Shown here: piece after piece, positions 1 through 8,176 of the stretch
Numbering within the stretch: position 1 is the stretch's first letter
Layout: every line of letters starts with the position of its first letter
Assembly: GCA_900299295.1 (NCBI GenBank)
Contig: OMJH01000004.1
Span: 1 to 40,323, forward strand
Origin: Bacteroidota bacterium
GTDB lineage: Bacteria; Bacteroidota; Bacteroidia; B-17B0; Aurantibacillaceae
Direction of reading: 5' to 3'
Length of the DNA: 40,323 nucleotides
Made by a program: the position numbers and the translations under genes
Notes under the pieces: model-generated
What the model was told of the DNA's origin: nothing
The model's database searches: none
What the model saw: only the letters and a program-made list of their open reading frames with translations

Positions 1-1532
1 ACAGCGCTTCGTGCACACAACGCACCTACACCGGCATCAGAAACCGAATTCGGGTTTCCGGTTTCTGCCATCGCGTGAATCACTTCCATACTTGTCAAAG
101 CTTGCTCCATCACACGGAACGGAACTTCTATTGCGTAACGTGTTGCTTTCGAAATCGCTTCTTTTCGAATGTGTTTTTCTTCATCGGTAGCTTTTGGAAG
201 CGTCATCGCCTGCATAATTCCATTGAACGCGGCGGTGTCTTCATCTACCAGATGCAATAAGTTTTGTTTCATTTGCTCGCCTTTGTTGGCCCAGTCCGAA
301 AATTCTTCCCATCGTGCATCCCAGCCGCGTTTGTGCGAAGATAAATTAGCCACCATGGTTGCAAGCGCTGCGCCAAGCGAGCCGATATAAGCAGAAATGG
401 ATCCACCTCCCGGAGCAGGACTCTCACTCGCGGTTTCATCTGCAAAATCGGAAAGTGATAAACGAATGAGTTTTTTAACGGAGTTTTTTTCGAGCAGATA
501 TTCAATAATTCGTTCTTCAGGTTTAAATTCACTCAACTCATCTAATCCCATGGAGCGGATCGCGATTTTAATCAGCTCCTTTTCACTTACGCCTGTAGAT
601 CGTTTTTGCTTTGTAAGAAAATATTTTCCTGCATCGAGCATCGATTGCAAAGGAATTAGTCCCACCAGTTCTGAACCTGTAACACGTATGCCGCGTTCTT
701 CTGCTTTTTTGCAAACTTCATCAAAGGCAATGTGTACAGGCGTTACAGAAACGTTGGTAAGATTCATTGAAATTTGTGCAACTCCGTATTCTTCAATAAA
801 CCAACCGATGGCCTTTACACATTTCAATGAACCAGGAATCGATATCGGTTTCCCGTTTTCATCTAAAACAATTTTTCCTGTCACGGGATCTCCTTCACGT
901 TTTACACGACCTGCTTCGCGCACATCAAATGCAATTGCATTGGCCCTTCGTGTTGAGGTGCTATTTAAATTTACATTGAAGGCCACGAGAAAATCGCGTG
1001 CTCCAATAACAGTCGCTCCACGTTTGCTGTCCATTTCAGCGAGACCAAAGTCCGGTTTCCATTCGGGAAGTTTTATTTTTTTGAAAAATCCTTCGTACTC
1101 ACCGGCGCGTATAACGGAAAGGTTAGCGCGCGATTTATTGGATTGCGCATTTTCGTATAAATAAACGGGAATCGATAATTCTTCTCCCACTTTTTTTGCA
1201 AGCAATTGAGCATAATTTGCCGTTTCTTCCATTGATATTCCGCGAATGGGAATCAGCGGACAAACATCGGTTGCACCCATGCGCGGATGTTCACCTTTGT
1301 GACGAGACATGTCGATGAGTTCGCCTGCTTTTTTAATGGCACGAAAGGCTGCCAGCACAACAGCTTCGGGGTTTCCTACGAAAGTGACTACCGTTCGGTT
1401 AGTTGCCTTTCCCGGATCAACGTTCAGTAAGCTGACACCCTCAGTATTTTCAATTTCAGCAGTAATCTGACGAATGATATTCATATCGCGACCCTCTGAA
1501 AAGTTGGGTACGCATTCAATGAGTGGTTGCAT
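1..1532 (-). CDS. ftcD: Bifunctional glutamate formimidoyltransferase / formimidotetrahydrofolate cyclodeaminase (partial, C-terminus off the window)
   Basis: Cytosolic enzyme that moves the formimino group of formimino-glutamate (from histidine breakdown) to tetrahydrofolate, then deaminates it to methenyl-THF. The protein begins MQPLIECVPNFSEG and reads 510 codons to the window edge without a stop. The transferase part carries HPRMGATD at residues 82-89; its histidine aligns in position with the catalytic His82 described for mammalian FTCD. The cyclodeaminase part starts near residue 350, with the APGGGS glycine-rich motif around residue 372. Mammalian-type fusions are about 540-560 residues, so only a short C-terminal piece should be missing. 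The start is the ATG at 1532; a TAnnTTTG box lies 16 nt upstream. The next gene upstream is on the same strand but 79 bp away and functionally unrelated. No hutH, hutU or hutI is visible here. Family certain from motifs; both activities inferred. Confidence 0.95.
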   Translation of the reverse strand, partial: MQPLIECVPNFSEGRDMNIIRQITAEIENTEGVSLLNVDPGKATNRTVVTFVGNPEAVVLAAFRAIKKAGELIDMSRHKGEHPRMGATDVCPLIPIRGISMEETANYAQLLAKKVGEELSIPVYLYENAQSNKSRANLSVIRAGEYEGFFKKIKLPEWKPDFGLAEMDSKRGATVIGARDFLVAFNVNLNSTSTRRANAIAFDVREAGRVKREGDPVTGKIVLDENGKPISIPGSLKCVKAIGWFIEEYGVAQISMNLTNVSVTPVHIAFDEVCKKAEERGIRVTGSELVGLIPLQSMLDAGKYFLTKQKRSTGVSEKELIKIAIRSMGLDELSEFKPEERIIEYLLEKNSVKKLIRLSLSDFADETASESPAPGGGSISAYIGSLGAALATMVANLSSHKRGWDARWEEFSDWANKGEQMKQNLLHLVDEDTAAFNGIMQAMTLPKATDEEKHIRKEAISKATRYAIEVPFRVMEQALTSMEVIHAMAETGNPNSVSDAGVGALCARSA

Positions 1533-1548
1533 AAAAAAAAATCTTTTT

Positions 1549-1556
1549 CAAAAGTA
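1549..1556 (-). promoter_or_regulatory. Putative Bacteroidota -7 box of ftcD
   Basis: TACTTTTG on the minus strand matches the phylum consensus TAnnTTTG exactly. It ends 16 nt before the ftcD start codon. I see no TTTG -33 element at the usual 17-23 nt, so only half of the promoter signal is present. Confidence 0.4.
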
Positions 1557-1611
1557 AGAAATAAACGTTGCGAGAGATGGAATCTTCAATTGAAAAAAAA
1601 GATAAGGCAGA

Positions 1612-2412
1612 TTATTTTTCGCTGCGCTTGCGGTGAATTTTTTTCTGAATGAAGCGGTACGTTCCGGGAAACAGGCGCGCGAACAAAACAATCATTTTAC
1701 CTGAGAAGGAATGAACTGAAATACGTTTTTTTGTGTTAAGTTGATGAATTATTTTTTTTGCAGTGAGTTCTCTGCTGAACGGTGTAAACTGATTTCGCTG
1801 GGGTACCGGTTCTGATTTTCCGTCAGGTGAATAAGTTCGTTTTTCAGGTTCATTCTCAGTGAACCAAACGTACGTGATACCGGTGAATACTCCTGTACCG
1901 TCGAGTTCAGTGTCGAGAGATTGAAATAATGCAGTCAGTGCCATTTTTGATGCCGAGTACAAGCTGTACCCGGGTAAGCCGTGTACACCTGCAAGCGATG
2001 AAATCAGTAATATGGATCCTTTGGTTTTCATCAAATGCGGTAACGCAGATTTTAGCAGAAAAAAATTACCCAGTACATTGGCGCCGAAAATTGTTTTCGT
2101 GAGTGCGGGTTCTGTTTCACCAACATTACCATAAGCGGATAAACCGGCATTTAAAATAATTGCATCCAATCTTCCAAACGTACTTGTGCACGATAAAATG
2201 ATATCCTCAGCCTCTTTATCATTTGAAATATCGCCAGAGGCATACAAAACTTGCCCCGGAAATGAAATAAATAAATCTTCCACTCTGGTTTTTCCGTTGG
2301 CCGAGCGGCCATTCAGGCATACTTTATTTCCTGCAAATAGCAATTGACGAGCAACTTCTCTGCCGATTCCTTGTGTCGATCCGGTAATCAAATAAACTTT
2401 TTCTTTCGTCAT
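1612..2412 (-). CDS. Short-chain dehydrogenase/reductase (classical SDR)
   Basis: NAD(P)-dependent oxidoreductase of 266 residues. The cofactor motif TGSTQGIG is at 10-17, NAG at 88-90, and the catalytic tetrad reads N112, S139, Y152, K156 (YSASK). After the Rossmann core, a basic C-terminal tail with a hydrophobic patch (around FARLFPGTY) suggests membrane association or a lipid-like substrate. I chose the ATG at 2412: the stop of the upstream epimerase gene and this start share one base (TGATG), a standard coupling arrangement. A longer reading from TTG at 2418 is possible but less likely. Co-translation suggests the two reductases act in one pathway. Ketosphinganine reductases and polyketide/fatty-acid-type reductases are members of this superfamily, but nothing here fixes the substrate. 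Confidence 0.9.
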   Translation of the reverse strand: MTKEKVYLITGSTQGIGREVARQLLFAGNKVCLNGRSANGKTRVEDLFISFPGQVLYASGDISNDKEAEDIILSCTSTFGRLDAIILNAGLSAYGNVGETEPALTKTIFGANVLGNFFLLKSALPHLMKTKGSILLISSLAGVHGLPGYSLYSASKMALTALFQSLDTELDGTGVFTGITYVWFTENEPEKRTYSPDGKSEPVPQRNQFTPFSRELTAKKIIHQLNTKKRISVHSFSGKMIVLFARLFPGTYRFIQKKIHRKRSEK

Positions 2413-3398
2413 CAGCAATACTTATTTTCTTTGAACCAGTTTAAACAATCGTTGATACCGTTTTCAATCGGAGTTGACGGCATCTGTAATTCATTACGTA
2501 TTTTTTCGGAGGAATAAAATTGTTCGATGTTTCCGATTTTTGCCATCCCATAACTTAATACGGGAGCTTTGCGCGTTATTCTTGCCAAGGACGAATTCAG
2601 GAAACCATATACTATTACCATGCTCCCCGGAATTCGTTTTAATGTAAACGGTTTGTGCATTACATCGCTGACTTTTTTGAAGAACTCCTGATAGGTTAGA
2701 TTTTCCCCTCCTGCAATATAGCATTCGCCGTCTCGTCCCATCGTTAATCCATTGACTGCAGCTGTGGCCACATCCTTTGAGCAAACAAAACTTTTTCCAC
2801 CTTCACTGTACCCGGGAATTTTATTTCCATACAAAGCCAATATCATTTTACCGGAGGAGGGCCCGAAATCATAGGGTCCGATCATGAACGTGGGGTTTAC
2901 TGATATGAACGAAAATTTATTTTCCCGATATTCCTTCAGTAAAAATTCCTGCGCAAGGTATTTACTGTCCATGTAATCCATTTCAAATTTCCATCCATCG
3001 TAGGCATTTGTCTCTTTTCCTGGATTTTGTTTTGTTCCCGGAGCAAAGGAGTTGGCGGTTCCGATATGCACAAAACGTTTTACCTTGTGTTGCTGCGCTG
3101 CACGGACAAGATTTTTCGTGCCCTGTAAATTCACTAGAAGGGTAAGCGGATGTCTTCTTGGCCATACGGTCGTTGAAGCGGCAGCGTGAATGATGAATTC
3201 AGCGCCGCTGCTAAGTGAAATAATCTTATCGTTGTCCAGTAAGTCTCCGATAACAGGTTTGAAATGATCTGATTTAATTTCGGAGATACGTTCGCCCGGC
3301 CGGTACAATGCGGTCACTGAATAATTACGGCGAATTAACTCGCGTAAAATGGAATTGCCAAGCATTCCGCCGGCTCCGCTTAAAAAAACTGAATTCAA
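2412..3398 (-). CDS. NAD-dependent epimerase/dehydratase (extended SDR)
   Basis: Extended SDR of 328 residues. It has an N-terminal GxxGxxG (G8, G11, G14 in GAGGMLG), an acidic GDLLD stretch near 51-55, and a YxxxK pair at Y142/K146. The overall pattern resembles dihydroflavonol-reductase/3-beta-HSD-like members, which act on sugars, sterols or other ketones. The only plausible start is TTG at 3398, because the next methionine falls inside the nucleotide-binding loop. The stop overlaps the start of the downstream SDR by one base, so the two are probably translated together. Some Bacteroidota extended SDRs act in sphingolipid synthesis as ketosphinganine reductase; that is a hypothesis only. 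An exact TAnnTTTG box lies 20 nt upstream of the start. Confidence 0.88.
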   Translation of the reverse strand: MNSVFLSGAGGMLGNSILRELIRRNYSVTALYRPGERISEIKSDHFKPVIGDLLDNDKIISLSSGAEFIIHAAASTTVWPRRHPLTLLVNLQGTKNLVRAAQQHKVKRFVHIGTANSFAPGTKQNPGKETNAYDGWKFEMDYMDSKYLAQEFLLKEYRENKFSFISVNPTFMIGPYDFGPSSGKMILALYGNKIPGYSEGGKSFVCSKDVATAAVNGLTMGRDGECYIAGGENLTYQEFFKKVSDVMHKPFTLKRIPGSMVIVYGFLNSSLARITRKAPVLSYGMAKIGNIEQFYSSEKIRNELQMPSTPIENGINDCLNWFKENKYC

Positions 3399-3418
3399 CA
3401 GGGTCCTTGCTTAAAATT

Positions 3419-3426
3419 CAAAAATA
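3419..3426 (-). promoter_or_regulatory. Putative -7 box for the epimerase-SDR operon
   Basis: TATTTTTG on the minus strand, an exact TAnnTTTG match, ending 20 nt before the TTG start at 3398. No -33 TTTG is seen at the proper distance. Confidence 0.38.
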
Positions 3427-3501
3427 AACTTTAAGCATGAATAATGGAATAAATTTCTACTTTTTCATTCATTGATTTTTCGTTGTCGTTTTTTATTGGA
3501 A

Positions 3502-3528
3502 TTTGAAAATAGAATTTCCTTACATTTA
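3502..3528 (+). promoter_or_regulatory. Weak promoter candidate for the M42-like peptidase
   Basis: TTTG at 3502-3505 and TACATTTA at 3521-3528 (one mismatch to TAnnTTTG) with a short 15-nt spacer. The box ends 8 nt before the ATG at 3537, so a transcript from here would be almost leaderless. Confidence 0.3.
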
Positions 3529-3536
3529 AATCCAAT

Positions 3537-4469
3537 ATGGATTTTCAACTTTTAAAAACAATGTGTGCTATTCATGCTCCCAGCGGCCATGAAAGTGCGA
3601 TGACCGATTTCTTACTGGATTACATTAAACGAAATAAGAAAAAATGGAAGAAACAGCCGAAGATTTTTTCGGGGGATGAATTTCAGGATTGTATAGTTTT
3701 GGTTTTTGGGAAGCCGCGAACGGCAGTATTTGCCCATATCGACAGCATAGGTTTTACCGTTCGCTATAAAAAGGGACTGGTAAAAATTGGCGGTCCGCGA
3801 ACAAAAAGTGATTACGTTCTGATAGGAAAAGATCAACTGGGAGATATTGCATGCAAGTTGATTGCAAAAAAAAATCGTTCGACAGGGGAAACTCAGTTAA
3901 GCTATACCGGCGCTCGTACATTTGAAAGAGGAACAACACTTACATTTAAACCACAATGGAGGGAGACTGAAAATTTTGTTCAATGTTGTTATATGGACAA
4001 TCGCCTTGGCGTTTTTAATGCATTGCAACTTGCTGAGACGATTGAAAACGGTGTGATTTGTTTTACTTGCTATGAAGAGCACGGTGGCGGGACAGTTGCC
4101 TTTCTGCAACGTTTTCTCAAGCAGAAGTATAATGTAAAGCAGGCTTTGATTTCTGATATTACATGGATAACAGAAGGGGTTCGGCCGGGTAAAGGGGTTG
4201 CTCTGAGTTTACGCGATTCATTGATTCCCAGAAAAAAGTTTACTGATAAAATCGTGAAGCTGGCACAATCATCAGGAATTCCGTATCAGTTGGAGGTGGA
4301 AGGTTCGGGTGGAAGTGATGCAAAGGAATTGCAACAATCCGAATATTTGTGGGACTGGATGTTTATTGGTGCGCCAGAAGATAATGTTCATACACCGGAT
4401 GAGAAGGTTCATAAGAAAGACATTGCAGCAATGATAGAAATGTATAAATATCTCATGAATAAATTGTAG
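3537..4469 (+). CDS. M42-family (TET-like) aminopeptidase
   Basis: Probable cytosolic di-metal aminopeptidase that trims peptides, 310 residues. The co-catalytic metal ligands of the M20/M42 clan are visible in order: H67 and D69 in AHIDS, D154 in MDNRLG, the catalytic pair E180-E181 in YEEHGGG, D207 in ISDIT, and H285 in NVHTPDEKV. There is no signal peptide. It is somewhat shorter than typical M42 enzymes (about 340-360 residues) and reads MDNR where DDR is usual, so substrate range or oligomer form may differ. The start is an ATG preceded by a weak promoter. The downstream phosphatase gene begins only 3 nt after the stop, so the two are probably cotranscribed, although no functional link is obvious. 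Confidence 0.87.
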   Translation: MDFQLLKTMCAIHAPSGHESAMTDFLLDYIKRNKKKWKKQPKIFSGDEFQDCIVLVFGKPRTAVFAHIDSIGFTVRYKKGLVKIGGPRTKSDYVLIGKDQLGDIACKLIAKKNRSTGETQLSYTGARTFERGTTLTFKPQWRETENFVQCCYMDNRLGVFNALQLAETIENGVICFTCYEEHGGGTVAFLQRFLKQKYNVKQALISDITWITEGVRPGKGVALSLRDSLIPRKKFTDKIVKLAQSSGIPYQLEVEGSGGSDAKELQQSEYLWDWMFIGAPEDNVHTPDEKVHKKDIAAMIEMYKYLMNKL

Positions 4470-4472
4470 GTT

Positions 4473-6680
4473 GTGCTAATAAAAAAAATTGTAATATTTT
4501 GTTTTTCTTTTTTGAAATTGAAATGTTTTTTCCTGTTTTTTCTATTTCTACAAAGTAGTCAGGTTTTTTATGCTCAATCCCCTGTAAAAGATTTTCCATT
4601 TCAAAACATCCGGATTAACGGTAAAGAACCATCTATAGACACAACGAATAAAAATTCTATTTCCCTTGGAAATGTAGAGAGTAAAGAAGTTATTTATTTG
4701 TTCAATACGGATGCAGACTTAAAGGTCTCTTCAGATACCACTTTTAAATCCTGGATAACAGCCGGACAATTTGAAAAAATGGATACAAGTCGACAACGTA
4801 CCTACTGGATGGGGTTGGAAATTCAAATGCCGCCGGAATTGCATTCGCAAGTTTTTTTTCTTCCTGTTCCCAATCCGTACGTAACCCGGGTCTATGTAAA
4901 TAATCAACTCGTTTATGATTTAATGGAATTGAAAAAAAACGGTAAGGATTGGCTTACTCTGCAGAATATGGTTCCGGTGGTGTTAAATAAAAAGATTAAT
5001 TCAGTTTTCTTTTATGTGTGTTTCACGGATGAACATTCTGTTTTTTCGTTAAAAGACGGAGGTACTATCAAGTCTTATGTTCAGCTAATTGATAATATCA
5101 ATTATCGATCTCAATTGGTTTCACAAATTACTGGCTTAAGTATTTTTTATGGTACAATTACATTGCTTTATTTTTTACTTTATTTTTTAGGATTACGGGA
5201 AAAAAAATACTTTTTAGGCGCTTTATTTACTATAAGCTGCGGGTCAACTTTATTTATTTTAAGCCAGATGATTTATGGTACAGGGTTTCAATCCGTACCC
5301 ATACTCATTGTATTTTTTTGCGTCATACTTTTCACGCCTGTTTCCTTTATGTTGTTCATCATGTCTTTTTTTCATTATGCTATGCCGCGCCTGATGAAAT
5401 GGTTATTTTCAATAACAATTTTTCTTGTGATTTTAGCCCTTGTCTCCCAATGGTTGATTGAAAGTAGTGGCTATTTGGATATTGTCGGAATAACAACTGT
5501 GTTAGCAAGCGGAATTACCCTCTTAATGGCTTTGTTCTATCCAATACGATTTGTTGTACTTGCTTTCAGAGAAAAAAAGCCAAATGCAATGATTATTCTT
5601 ATTGGAATGTTTACTCCGTTGCTTCTGTTGTTTTATTCGTTTATTGAATCAACTGTTTTTAAAAGTAGTTACGTGAATGAAGATTTCCTCACTGTTTTTT
5701 TGATTATTCCTGTTCCATTAAGCATTTTAATTTCGCTGGTAAGGGACTACTCTCTGGCAAACCGCAATTTGTCCTTGCAGTTGGTGAAAGTGGAAGAATT
5801 AACTGCGCAATCAATACGTGAGCAGGAAGAAAAACAACGGATCTTAAGCAATCAAAATGAAATGCTGGAGACGCAGGTAAAAGAAAGAACATCTGAAATT
5901 ATTCAACAGAAAAAAATTGTTGAGGAAAAAAATCATGAGATTCTGGATTCAATTACCTACGCACGCAGATTACAGCAGGCAATGTTACCGCCACTTCGCA
6001 TGTTTCAGCAGGTTTTTTCAGATAGTTTCGTTTTATATAAACCCAAAGATATTGTTGCAGGAGATTTTTACTGGTTACAGCAAAGGAATGGCAATACTTT
6101 TTTTGCCGTTGCTGATTGTACGGGTCATGGCGTGCCGGGTGCTATGGTTAGCGTTGTTTGTAATAATGCACTTAACCGTTGTGTTAATGAATTTGCGTTA
6201 AGCGATCCGGCGGAAATTTTGGGTAAGGCAAGGGATATCGTAATTGCTGAGTTTGAGAAAAGTGATGAGGAGGTGAAAGATGGAATGGATATAAGTTTAT
6301 GTTTGATTTCGGACGCAGAAGTAGTTTGGAGCGGGGCGAATAATCCTTTTTGGCTATTCAGGAAGGCTACAGAAATGATTGAAGAAATTAAGCCGGATAA
6401 ACAACCGATTGGAAAGTTTTCTGAAATGCAACCATTTACTTCTCATCGTATCAAAATTAAAAAGGGGGATACTTTTTATTTGTTCTCTGATGGTTATCAG
6501 GATCAATTTGGCGGCCCTAAAGGAAAAAAATTCAAGGCAATTCAACTTAAACAAGTTTTGCTCTCCATTCAATCGCTATCTATGACGGATCAACAAAAGG
6601 TTCTGAAAACTAAATTTGAAGAATGGAGGGGTAATACTGAGCAAGTTGATGATGTTTGTATCATGGGTATCCGCTACTGA
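4473..6680 (+). CDS. Membrane sensor with 7TM-DISM receptor and SpoIIE/PP2C phosphatase output
   Basis: A 735-residue signalling protein. Hydrophobic residues 5-33 look like a signal peptide. Residues about 35-205 form an extracytoplasmic beta-rich domain as in 7TMR-DISM receptors. Several membrane helices span about 215-425, a coiled coil follows at about 430-505, and the C-terminus is a PP2C-like serine/threonine phosphatase of the SpoIIE class. Phosphatase motifs are intact: DIVAGDFYW near 526, GHGVPGA near 551, SDGY near 672 and DDVC near 726, giving the metal-binding aspartates. Such proteins typically dephosphorylate an anti-sigma-factor antagonist or a similar STAS protein, but none is encoded nearby. 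The start is GTG at 4473; there is no ATG before or within the signal peptide. Confidence 0.88.
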   Translation: MLIKKIVIFCFSFLKLKCFFLFFLFLQSSQVFYAQSPVKDFPFQNIRINGKEPSIDTTNKNSISLGNVESKEVIYLFNTDADLKVSSDTTFKSWITAGQFEKMDTSRQRTYWMGLEIQMPPELHSQVFFLPVPNPYVTRVYVNNQLVYDLMELKKNGKDWLTLQNMVPVVLNKKINSVFFYVCFTDEHSVFSLKDGGTIKSYVQLIDNINYRSQLVSQITGLSIFYGTITLLYFLLYFLGLREKKYFLGALFTISCGSTLFILSQMIYGTGFQSVPILIVFFCVILFTPVSFMLFIMSFFHYAMPRLMKWLFSITIFLVILALVSQWLIESSGYLDIVGITTVLASGITLLMALFYPIRFVVLAFREKKPNAMIILIGMFTPLLLLFYSFIESTVFKSSYVNEDFLTVFLIIPVPLSILISLVRDYSLANRNLSLQLVKVEELTAQSIREQEEKQRILSNQNEMLETQVKERTSEIIQQKKIVEEKNHEILDSITYARRLQQAMLPPLRMFQQVFSDSFVLYKPKDIVAGDFYWLQQRNGNTFFAVADCTGHGVPGAMVSVVCNNALNRCVNEFALSDPAEILGKARDIVIAEFEKSDEEVKDGMDISLCLISDAEVVWSGANNPFWLFRKATEMIEEIKPDKQPIGKFSEMQPFTSHRIKIKKGDTFYLFSDGYQDQFGGPKGKKFKAIQLKQVLLSIQSLSMTDQQKVLKTKFEEWRGNTEQVDDVCIMGIRY

Positions 6681-8078
6681 TTAAAAATTGATTAGATAAA
6701 CTTTTTCAGTAGCGCGGGTAATCGCAGTATATAGCCATCGATAATATTCTTCGTTTATCATTTCATCTGTAATGAAACCCTTATCGATAAATACGCAAGG
6801 CCATTGACCTCCCTGAGATTTATGACATGTAATTGCGAAACAAAATTTTACTTGCAAGGCATTGTAAAAAGGATTTTTTCTAAGATAAGCTTCTTGTTCC
6901 CACCGTTGTGCCTCAGGGCCCAGGTCTTCTAGGATAAGTCGTGCAAGTTTCTTTTGGTCTTCATAGCTCATGTTGGGTTGTTCGGAGTTAATTAAACTCA
7001 GGTTAAGTAGTGCACTTATTTCAGGTTCGTCAGGATAATCAACCATTTTAAATACAACATCGGCGAATAACATTCCGTACATTTCAATTGTTTTAATCAC
7101 CTTTAAAATTTCAATGGCGTCGCCATTGGCAATAAAACCAATTGATGATTTTTCCTCCAATACCGAATAATTGTTTTTTACTACCATCATTAGATCTCCC
7201 GCACTCAGATTTTCCTCCCGAAATTTTATCCGAACCCGAATTTGCTGATTAAATTGATTGGCACGTTTATTACTTCTGGTTATTACAATTACATTTTCTT
7301 CGTCATAATGGCTGTAGGCTGTATTGAGGCTATCTTCAAGCTCCTCGCCATTAATTTTTATTACGTCCTTAAATGAACTGAGTTGGGGTAATTTGTTGGT
7401 TTGTTGAAGTAATTCAATACGAAGTGATGTGGCATTAAATAAAATCCCGCTTTCGGAGGCTTGCCTCACCACCTCCTTAAGCTCACACCATTTTACATTG
7501 AAGGAGAAGTTGCGATGAAGATATTCCGGAAGTAATGCGGGTGAAAGTGAAGTTCCCACAGGAGGTAACTGCGCTACATCACCGATAAAAATAATTTTGC
7601 AATTCTCACCGGAGTAAACATACTCCAATAAATCGCTAAGTAAATTGCTTTGTGAAAATTCGCTTCCCGTTTTTTCCTCACCAATCATCGAGGCCTCATC
7701 AACTACAAACAGCGTATTACTGTGTTTATTTTCCGCTAAACCAAATTGGATGCTTCCATCTGCCTGCATCACTCGCTGATAAATTTTACGGTGAATTGTG
7801 AAGGATTTTTTGCTAGCGTACAGCGAAAGTACTTTGGCTGCACGGCCGGTGGGAGCCAGCAAAACTGTTTTAATCTTGTAAGCCGGAAGCGTTTTTGTGA
7901 GCGCAGCTACCATGCTGGTTTTTCCTGTACCGGCATATCCCTTTATCAGAAAGATATCTTCATTTCTCGAATCAAAAATGAATTCCTCCAACATATTCAT
8001 TAATACTAACTGATTGTTTGTTGGAACAAATGACAAAGCTTGCACCAATCGGTCTTTAAAAGGAATGGTTTTACTCAT
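6681..8078 (-). CDS. RecD-like SF1 DNA helicase (short, stand-alone)
   Basis: ATP-dependent helicase of 465 residues. Walker A GYAGTGKT is at 47-54, motif Ia APTGRA at 75-80, Walker B VVDEAS at 125-130, and motif III GDVAQLPPVG at 166-175. The C-terminal UvrD-like half has CHKSQGGQW and TAITRA near the end. This is the RecD/ExoV-alpha type, but it lacks the long N-terminal region of RecD and RecD2 and has no recB or recC beside it. It is probably a cytosolic repair or replication helicase. It converges on the phosphatase gene with no spacer: the two stop codons abut at 6680/6681. The ATG start at 8078 is unambiguous. Confidence 0.9.
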   Translation of the reverse strand: MSKTIPFKDRLVQALSFVPTNNQLVLMNMLEEFIFDSRNEDIFLIKGYAGTGKTSMVAALTKTLPAYKIKTVLLAPTGRAAKVLSLYASKKSFTIHRKIYQRVMQADGSIQFGLAENKHSNTLFVVDEASMIGEEKTGSEFSQSNLLSDLLEYVYSGENCKIIFIGDVAQLPPVGTSLSPALLPEYLHRNFSFNVKWCELKEVVRQASESGILFNATSLRIELLQQTNKLPQLSSFKDVIKINGEELEDSLNTAYSHYDEENVIVITRSNKRANQFNQQIRVRIKFREENLSAGDLMMVVKNNYSVLEEKSSIGFIANGDAIEILKVIKTIEMYGMLFADVVFKMVDYPDEPEISALLNLSLINSEQPNMSYEDQKKLARLILEDLGPEAQRWEQEAYLRKNPFYNALQVKFCFAITCHKSQGGQWPCVFIDKGFITDEMINEEYYRWLYTAITRATEKVYLINF

Positions 8079-8131
8079 GAAGAGTTTCGATTTCTTTGAA
8101 ATTACAAAAAGTAATTCAATAGGGTAAAAAG

Positions 8132-8160
8132 AAAAAACGCCCTGCAGTGAGGGCGTTTAA
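8132..8160 (-). terminator. Rho-independent terminator of the envelope block
   Basis: Perfect 9-bp stem (8135-8143 with 8150-8158, core CGCCCT/AGGGCG), 6-nt loop, followed on the minus strand by a run of T. It lies 17 bp after the stop of the secreted TPR gene, so it ends the minus-strand block that starts near 18105. Confidence 0.85.
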
Positions 8161-8176
8161 AGATTTTAAAAATGAG

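Noticed and set aside
397-1164. Long plus-strand open reading frame opposite ftcD
   Set aside because: The minus strand encodes an intact, motif-bearing FtcD across the same bases; the plus-strand frame has no recognisable protein pattern.
8101-8115. Short inverted repeat ATTAC-A5-GTAAT upstream of the helicase gene
   Set aside because: Five-base arms occur by chance in AT-rich DNA; no second copy or known operator pattern.
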